Shown here in pieces: positions 52,801 to 60,103 of a DNA stretch of 64,000 bases; the stretch's first letter is position 1; each line of letters opens with the position of its first letter. The stretch is taken from assembly GCF_963576545.1 (NCBI RefSeq), contig NW_026870556.1, positions 346,001 to 410,000 on the forward strand. The letters are read 5' to 3'. A program made the position numbers and the translations under genes. The DNA comes from Limanda limanda (Eukaryota > Chordata > Actinopteri > Pleuronectiformes > Pleuronectidae). The notes beneath the pieces were generated by a model. It saw only the letters and a program-made list of their open reading frames with translations, had not been told where the DNA came from and searched no databases.

Positions 52801-55800
52801 GAGATATTCTTGAATAACTTTTTTTGTGAAGGTCGGAGAGACTTGCAAGTAGGCTCTACCCCCACTAAATGGGGTAGCGCGCATCGATCGGTACCATCCT
52901 TGAGCTTCTCCGACTTTCGGAAGGGTTAGGGTTAGGGTTAGGGATGAAAGCACATAGGAGAAAGAGATATTCTTGAATAACTTTTTTTGTGAAGGTCGGA
53001 GAGACTTGCAAGTAGGCTCTACCCCCACTAAATGGGGTTGCGCGCATCGATCGGTACCATCCTTGAGCTTCTCCGACTTTCGGAAGGGTTAGGGTTAGGG
53101 ATGAAAGCACATAGGAGAAAGAGATATTCTTGAATAACTTTTTTTGTGAAGGTCGGAGAGACTTGGAAAGTGGTTGCATCTGGACTAATTTGGGTCCTGC
53201 GGATCGATTGGTACCATCCCCGAGCTTGTACGACCTTCGAAAGAGGTCGACCGACGAAATTCCCCCAAATCTGAGGAGATATTCTTGAATAACTTTTTTT
53301 GTGAAGGTCGGAGAGACTTGCAAGTAGGCTCTACCCCCACTAAATGGGGTAGCGCACATCGATCGGTACCATCCTTGAGCTTCTCCGACTTTCGGAAGGG
53401 TTAGGGTTAGGGTTAGGGATGAAAGCACATAGGAGAAAGAGATATTCTTGAATAACTTTTTTTGTGAAGGTCGGAGAGACTTGCAAGTAGGCTCTACCCC
53501 CACTAAATGGGGTTGCGCGCATCGATCAGTACCATCCTTGAGCTTCTCCGACTTTCGGAAGGGTTAGGGTTAGGGATGAAAGCACATAGGAGAAAGAGAT
53601 ATTCTTGAATAACTTTTTTTGTGAAGGTCGGAGAGACTTGGAAAGTGGTTGCATCTGGACTAATTTGGGTCCTGCGGATCGATTGGTACCATCCCCGAGC
53701 TTGTACGACCTTCGGAAGAGGTCGACCGACGAAATTCCCCCAAATCTGAGGAGATATTCTTGAATAACTTTTTTTGTGAAGGTCGGAGAGACTTGCAAGT
53801 AGGCTTTACCCCCACTAAATGGGGTAGCGCGCATCGATCGGTACCATCCTTGAGCTTCTCCGACTTTCGGAAGGGTTAGTGTTAGGGTTAGGGATGAAAG
53901 CACATAGGAGAAAGAGATATTCTTGAATAACTTTTTTTGTGAAGGTCGGAGAGACTTGCAAGTAGGCTCTACCCCCACTAAATGGGGTTGCGCGCATCGA
54001 TCGGTACCATCCTTGAGCTTCTCCGACTTTCGGAAGGGTTAGGGTTAGGGTTAGGGATGAAAGCACATAGGAGAAAGAGATATTCTTGAATAACTTTTTT
54101 TGTGAAGGTCGGAGAGACTTGCAAGTAGGCTTTACCCCCACTAAATGGGGTTGCGCGCATCGATCGGTACCATCCTTGAGCTTCTCCGACTTTCGGAAGG
54201 GTTAGGGTTAGGGTTAGGGATGAAAGCACATAGGAGAAAGAGATATTCTTGAATAACTTTTTTTGTGAAGGTCGGAGAGACTTGGAAAGTGGTTGCATCT
54301 GGACTAATTTGGGTCCTGCAGATCGATTGGTACCATCCCCGAGCTTGTACGACCTTCGAAAGAGGTCGACCGACGAAATTCCCCCAAATCTGAGGAGATA
54401 TTCTTGAATAACTTTTTTTGTGAAGGTCGGAGAGACTTGCAAGTAGGCTCTACCCCCACTAAATGGGGTAGCGCGCATCGATCGGTACCATCCTTGAGCT
54501 TCTCCGACTTTCGGAAGGGTTAGGGTTAGGGTTAGGGATGAAAGCACATAGGAGAAAGAGATATTCTTGAATAACTTTTTTTGTGAAGGTCGGAGAGACT
54601 TGCAAGTAGGCTCTACCCCCACTAAATGGGGTCGCGCGCATCGATCGGTACCATCCTTGAGCTTCTCCGACTTTCGGAAGGGTTAGGGTTAGGGTTAGGG
54701 ATGAAAGCACATAGGAGAAAGAGATATTCTTGAATAACTTTTTTTGTGAAGGTCGGAGAGACTTGGAAAGTGGTTGCATCTGGACTAATTTGGGTCCTGC
54801 GGATCGATTGGTACCATCCCCGAGCTTGTACGACCTTCGAAAGAGGTCGACCGACGAAATTCCCCCAAATCTGAGGAGATATTCTTGAATAACTTTTTTT
54901 GTGAAGGTCGGAAAGACTTGCAAGTAGGCTCTACCCCCACTAAATGGGGTTGCGCGCATCGATCGGTACCATCCTTGACCTTCTCCGACTTTCGGAAGGG
55001 TTAGGGTTAGGGTTAGGGATGAAAGCACATAGGAGAAAGAGATATTCTTGAATAACTTTTTTTGTGAAGGTCGGAGAGACTTGCAAGTAGGCTCTACCCC
55101 CACTAAATGGGGTAGCGCGCATCGATCGGTACCATCCTTGAGCTTCTCCGACTTTCGGAAGGGTTAGGGTTAGGGTTAGGGATGAAAGCACATAGGAGAA
55201 AGAGATATTCTTGAATAACTTTTTTTGTGAAGGTCGGAGAGACTTGCAAGTAGGCTCTACCCCCACTAAATGGGGTTGCGCGCATCGATCGGTACCATCC
55301 TTGAGCTTCTCCGACTTTCGGAAGGGTTAGGGTTAGGGTTAGGGATGAAAGCACATAGGAGAAAGAGATATTCTTGAATAACTTTTTTTGTGAAGGTCGG
55401 AGAGACTTGGAAAGTGGTTGCATCTGGACTAATTTGGGTCCTGCGGATCGATTGGTACCATCCCCGAGCTTGTACGACCTTCGAAAGAGGTCGACCGACG
55501 AAATTCCCCCAAATCTGAGGAGATATTCTTGAATAACTTTTTTTGTGAAGGTCGGAGAGACTTGCAAGTAGGCTCTACCCCCACTAAATGGGGTAGCGCG
55601 CATCGATCGGTACCATCCTTGAGCTTCTCCGACTTTCGGAAGGGTTAGGGTTAGGGTTAGGGATGAAAGCACATAGGAGAAAGAGATATTCTTGAATAAC
55701 TTTTTTTGTGAAGGTCGGAGAGACTTGCAAGTAGGCTCTACCCCCACTAAATGGGGTCGCGCGCATCGATCGGTACCATCCTTGAGCTTCTCCGACTTTT

Positions 55801-58800
55801 GGAAGGGTTAGGGTTAGGGTTAGGGATGAAAGCACATAGGAGAAAGAGATATTCTTGAATAACTTTTTTTATGAAGGTCGGAGAGACTTGGAAAGTGGTT
55901 GCATCTGGACTAATTTGGGTCCTGCAGATCGATTGGTACCATCCCCGAGCTTGTACGACCTTCGAAAGAGGTCGACCGACGAAATTCCCCCAAATCTGAG
56001 GAGATATTCTTGAATAACTTTTTTTGTGAAGGTCGGAGAGACTTGCAAGTAGGCTCTACCCCCACTAAATGGGGTAGCGCGCATCGATCGGTACCATCCT
56101 TGAGCTTCTCCGACTTTCGGAAGGGTTAGGGTTAGGGTTAGGGATGAAAGCACATAGGAGAAAGAGATATTCTTGAATAACTTTTTTTGTGAAGGTCGGA
56201 GAGACTTGCAAGTAGGCTCTACCCCCACTAAATGGGGTCGCACGCATCGATCGGTACCATCCTTGAGCTTCTCCGACTTTCGGAAGGGTTAGGGTTAGGG
56301 TTAGGGATGAAAGCACATAGGAGAAAGAGATATTCTTGAATAACTTTTTTTGTGAAGGTCGGAGAGACTTGGAAAGTGGTTGCATCTGGACTAATTTGGG
56401 TCCTGCAGATCGATTGGTACCATCCCCGAGCTTGTACGACCTTCGAAAGAGGTCGACCGACGAAATTCCCCCAAATCTGAGGAGATATTCTTGAATAACT
56501 TTTTTTGTGAAGGTCGGAAAGACTTGCAAGTAGGCTCTACCCCCACTAAATGGGGTTGCGCGCATCGATCGGTACCATCCTTGACCTTCTCCGACTTTCG
56601 GAAGGGTTAGGGTTAGGGTTAGGGATGAAAGCACATAGGAGAAAGAGATATTCTTGAATAACTTTTTTTGTGAAGGTCGGAGAGACTTGCAAGTAGGCTC
56701 TACCCCCACTAAATGGGGTAGCGCGCATCGATCGGTACCATCCTTGAGCTTCTCCGACTTTCGGAAGGGTTAGGGTTAGGGTTAGGGATGAAAGCACATA
56801 GGAGAAAGAGATATTCTTGAATAACTTTTTTTGTGAAGGTCGGAGAGACTTTCAAGTAGGCTCTACCCCCACTAAATGGGGTTGCGCGCATCGATCGGTA
56901 CCATCCTTGAGCTTCTCCGACTTTCGGAAGGGTTAGGGTTAGGGTTAGGGATGAAAGCACATAGGAGAAAGAGATATTCTTGAATAACTTTTTTTGTGAA
57001 GGTCGGAGAGACTTGGAAAGTGGTTGCATCTGGACTAATTTGGGTCCTGCGGATCGATTGGTACCATCCCCGAGCTTGTACGACCTTCGAAAGAGGTCGA
57101 CCGACGAAATTCCCCCAAATCTGAGGAGATATTCTTGAATAACTTTTTTTGTGAAAGTCGGAGAGACTTGCAAGTAGGCTCTACCCCCACTAAATGGGGT
57201 AGCGCGCATCGATCGGTACCATCCTTGAGCTTCTCCGACTTTCGGAAGGGTTAGGGTTAGGGTTAGGGATGAAAGCACATAGGAGAAAGAGATATTCTTG
57301 AATAACTTTTTTTGTGAAGGTCGGAGAGACTTGCAAGTAGGCTCTACCCCCACTAAATGGGGTCGCGCGCATCGATCGGTACCATCCTTGAGCTTCTCCG
57401 ACTTTCGGAAGGGTTAGGGTTAGGGTTAGGGATGAAAGCACATAGGAGAAAGAGATATTCTTGAATAACTTTTTTTGTGAAGGTCGGAGAGACTTGCAAG
57501 TAGGCTCTACCCCCACTAAATGGGGTCGCGCGCATCGATCGGTACCATCCTTGAGCTTCTCCGACTTTCGGAAGGGTTAGGGTTAGGGTTAGGGATGAAA
57601 GCACATAGGAGAAAGAGATATTCTTGAATAACTTTTTTTGTGAAGGTCGGAGAGACTTGGAAAGTGGTTGCATCTGGACTAATTTGGGTCCTGCGGATCG
57701 ATTGGTACCATCCCCGAGCTTGTACGACCTTCGAAAGAGGTCGACCGACGAAATTCCCCCAAATCTGCGGAGATATTCTTGAATAACTTTTTTTGTGAAG
57801 GTCGGAAAGACTTGCAAGTAGGCTCTACCCCCACTAAATGGGGTTGCGCGCATCGATCGGTACCATCCTTGACCTTCTCCGACTTTCGGAAGGGTTAGGG
57901 TTAGGGTTAGGGATGAAAGCACATAGGAGAAAGAGATATTCTTGAATAACTTTTTTTGTGAAGGTCGGAGAGACTTGCAAGTAGGCTCTACCCCCACTAA
58001 ATGGGGTAGCGCGCATCGATCGGTACCATCCTTGAGCTTCTCCGACTTTCGGAAGGGTTAGGGTTAGGGTTAGGGATGAAAGCACATAGGAGAAAGAGAT
58101 ATTCTTGAATAACTTTTTTTGTGAAGGTCGGAGAGACTTGCAAGTAGGCTCTACCCCCACTAAATGGGGTTGCGCGCATCGATCGGTACCATCCTTGAGC
58201 TTCTCCGACTTTCGGAAGGGTTAGGGTTAGGGTTAGGGATGAAAGCACATAGGAGAAAGAGATATTCTTGAATAACTTTTTTTGTGAAGGTCGGAGAGAC
58301 TTGGAAAGTGGTTGCATCTGGACTAATTTGGGTCCTGCGGATCGATTGGTACCATCCCCGAGCTTGTACGACCTTCGAAAGAGGTCGACCGACGAAATTC
58401 CCCCAAATCTGAGGAGATATTCTTGAATAACTTTTTTTGTGAAGGTCGGAGAGACTTGCAAGTAGGCTCTACCCCCACTAAATGGGGTAGCGCGCATCGA
58501 TCGGTACCATCCTTGAGCTTCTCCGACTTTCGGAAGGGTTAGGGTTAGGGTTAGGGATGAAAGCACATAGGAGAAAGAGATATTCTTGAATAACTTTTTT
58601 TGTGAAGGTCGGAGAGACTTGCAAGTAGGCTCTACCCCCACTAAATGGGGTCGCGCGCATCGATCGGTACCATCCTTGAGCTTCTCCGACTTTTGGAAGG
58701 GTTAGGGTTAGGGTTAGGGATGAAAGCACATAGGAGAAAGAGATATTCTTGAATAACTTTTTTTGTGAAGGTCGGAGAGACTTGGAAAGTGGTTGCATCT

Positions 58801-59451
58801 GGACTAATTTGGGTCCTGCGGATCGATTGGTACCATCCCCGAGCTTGTACGACCTTCGAAAGAGGTCGACCGACGAAATTCCCCCAAATCTGAGGAGATA
58901 TTCTTGAATAACTTTTTTTGTGAAGGTCGGAGAGACTTGCAAGTAGGCTCTACCCCCACTAAATGGGGTAGCGCGCATCGATCGGTACCATCCTTGAGCT
59001 TCTCCGACTTTCGGAAGGGTTAGGGTTAGGGTTAGGGATGAAAGCACATAGGAGAAAGAGATATTCTTGAATAACTTTTTTTGTGAAGGTCGGAGAGACT
59101 TGCAAGTAGGCTCTACCCCCACTAAATGGGGTCGCGCGCATCGATCGGTACCATCCTTGAGCTTCTCCGACTTTCGGAAGGGTTAGGGTTAGGGTTAGGG
59201 ATGAAAGCACATAGGAGAAAGAGATATTCTTGAATAACTTTTTTTGTGAAGGTCGGAGAGACTTGGAAAGTGGTTGCATCTGGACTAATTTGGGTCCTGC
59301 GGATCGATTGGTACCATCCCCGAGCTTGTACGACCTTTGAAAGAGGTCGACCGACGAAATTCCCCCAAATCTGAGGAGATATTCTTGAATAACTTTTTTT
59401 GTGAAGGTCGGAAAGACTTGCAAGTAGGCTTTACCCCCACTAAATGGGGTT

Positions 59452-59565
59452 GGGTTAGGGTTAGGGTTAGGGTTAGGGTTAGGGTTAGGGTTAGGGTTAG
59501 GGTTAGGGTTAGGGTTAGGGTTAGGGTTAGGTTTGGGTTTGGGTTGGGGTTCAGGGTTCAGGGTT
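59452..59565 (+). repeat. Interstitial telomeric tract
   Basis: About 13 perfect TTAGGG units (59452-59531) are followed by degenerate units TTTGGG, TTTGGG, TTGGGG, TTCAGGG, TTCAGGG. The tract starts inside an A monomer, directly after TAAATGGGGTT where GCGCGC is expected, so the satellite is cut in mid-unit here. The G-rich strand has the same orientation as the terminal telomere. A former chromosome end that was healed, or microhomology-mediated joining at GGGTT, would both explain it. Confidence 0.93.
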
Positions 59566-59829
59566 ATGACTTGTATGCACTGGCCTACTGACCTGCTAGG
59601 TTTCATCCGGTTGGGAAGTTGGTTTAAGTAAGGTGGTGGTCAAGTTGGGAAGGCTCGGCTCTCTCATCCCGGGGACCAGGGTACGCTCCCCAGGCAGAGC
59701 ACGTCCTGCAAGGACCAAGGGGCAGAGGCAGAGGTGGGTTTGGCTGCTGCCTGGTTTGGTGCAGATGGTGGGCGTCTCTCTGCCTCATGGAACTTTATGG
59801 GTACAGCTGAAAAAAAAGGGGGGGGGGGG
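59566..59829 (+). mobile_element. SINE-like segment 1 (degenerate tRNA-like head, A8-G12 tail)
   Basis: First single-copy sequence after the satellite. A box A-like TGGTCAAGTTGG lies at 59637-59648 and a weaker box B-like GGTACGCTCCC at 59680-59690, a spacing near that of a tRNA promoter. The segment runs through a body with GGCAGAGGCAGAGG to a homopolymer tail of A8, G12, T5 (59810-59834). No clear flanking target-site duplication was found. It may be a tRNA-derived SINE, but the box B match is poor and the family is not recognised. The small open frames here are not convincing genes. Confidence 0.45.
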
Positions 59830-59915
59830 TTTTTGTTTTTAATATATTAAACTATAAGAAAAAATAAGTTTGTTGGTTTCAAATGAATGAAACAAAAAGA
59901 ACTATATTGAAAGAA
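59830..59915. other. AT-rich spacer
   Basis: Short AT-rich sequence (T-rich, then ATATATTAAACTATAAG, then A-rich) between the two SINE-like segments. No gene or motif was identified. It may be the 3' tail of the first segment. Confidence 0.5.
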
Positions 59916-60075
59916 ATTTGGCCTAATGGCAGAGACGACGCCCCTGGCACCGGGACCCCCGGTTCGAATCCTCCCGAAGCCACCGGTGTTGACGTTGCGA
60001 TCGGGGGGTCCTGGGGGTCCCCAGGCAGCAGATCTGGCGGAAAAAGAAGGGGGGGTGGAAAAAACAGGGGGTTTA
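59916..60075 (+). mobile_element. SINE-like segment 2 (tRNA-derived head with perfect box B)
   Basis: TGGCAGAGACG (59927-59937) fits the pol III box A pattern, and GGTTCGAATCC (59961-59971) is a perfect box B. Box starts are 34 bp apart, about 10 bp less than in a tRNA, and the flanking bases do not form a T-stem, so this is not an intact tRNA. A GC-rich body with GGTCCCCAGGCAG follows, then an A/G-rich tail (60041-60073). The right end merges with the 3' flank of the Penelope-like element, so the boundary is uncertain. Part of this could instead be that element's 3' UTR in antisense. Confidence 0.55.
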
Positions 60076-60103
60076 ACAAAGGACAGGTAAGATGGACTGG
60101 TGG

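Larger units (their letters stand above)
1..59451 (+). repeat. Subtelomeric satellite array with embedded TTAGGG repeats (A/B higher-order repeat)
   Basis: The whole interval is one head-to-tail tandem array with no unique insertion. Two monomer classes share a core: the first ~45 bp from GAGATATTC, and a GATCGATYGGTACCATCC block. A monomers are 163 bp and end in (GGGTTA)3GGG followed by GATGAAAGCACATAGG. B monomers are 155 bp, carry TTGGAAAGTGG and AGGTCGACCGACG, and have no telomeric motif. The commonest HOR is B-A1-A2 (481 bp). Others are B-A1-A2 lacking one TTAGGG (475 bp), B-A3-A1-A2 (644 bp), rare B-A1 (~312 bp), and forms with extra A1 or A2 copies. Copies differ by only a few substitutions, so homogenisation is strong. 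All embedded TTAGGG lies on the plus strand, matching the terminal telomere. I do not recognise the family by name. Confidence 0.97.

Noticed and set aside
1..59451. CRISPR array
   Set aside because: Repeats are adjacent, without unique spacers, and the context is a eukaryotic subtelomere.
1..59451. Centromeric satellite with a CENP-B box
   Set aside because: HOR organisation resembles centromeric satellites, but no CENP-B-box-like motif was seen and the array lies next to a terminal telomere.
408..59606. Long minus-strand open frames across the satellite (typically 108, 212, 214 or 318 codons) as protein-coding genes
   Set aside because: They repeat with the HOR, mostly begin at GTG inside the CCCCCACTAAATGGGG segment, overlap one another, and include translated telomeric repeat (Leu-Thr runs). 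They follow from a repeat that lacks stops in one frame. No domain is recognisable.
59920..59990. Functional tRNA gene at the perfect box B
   Set aside because: Box A and box B starts are 34 bp apart instead of about 44, and the bases around TTCGAAT do not pair as a T-stem. A tRNA-derived SINE head is the better reading.
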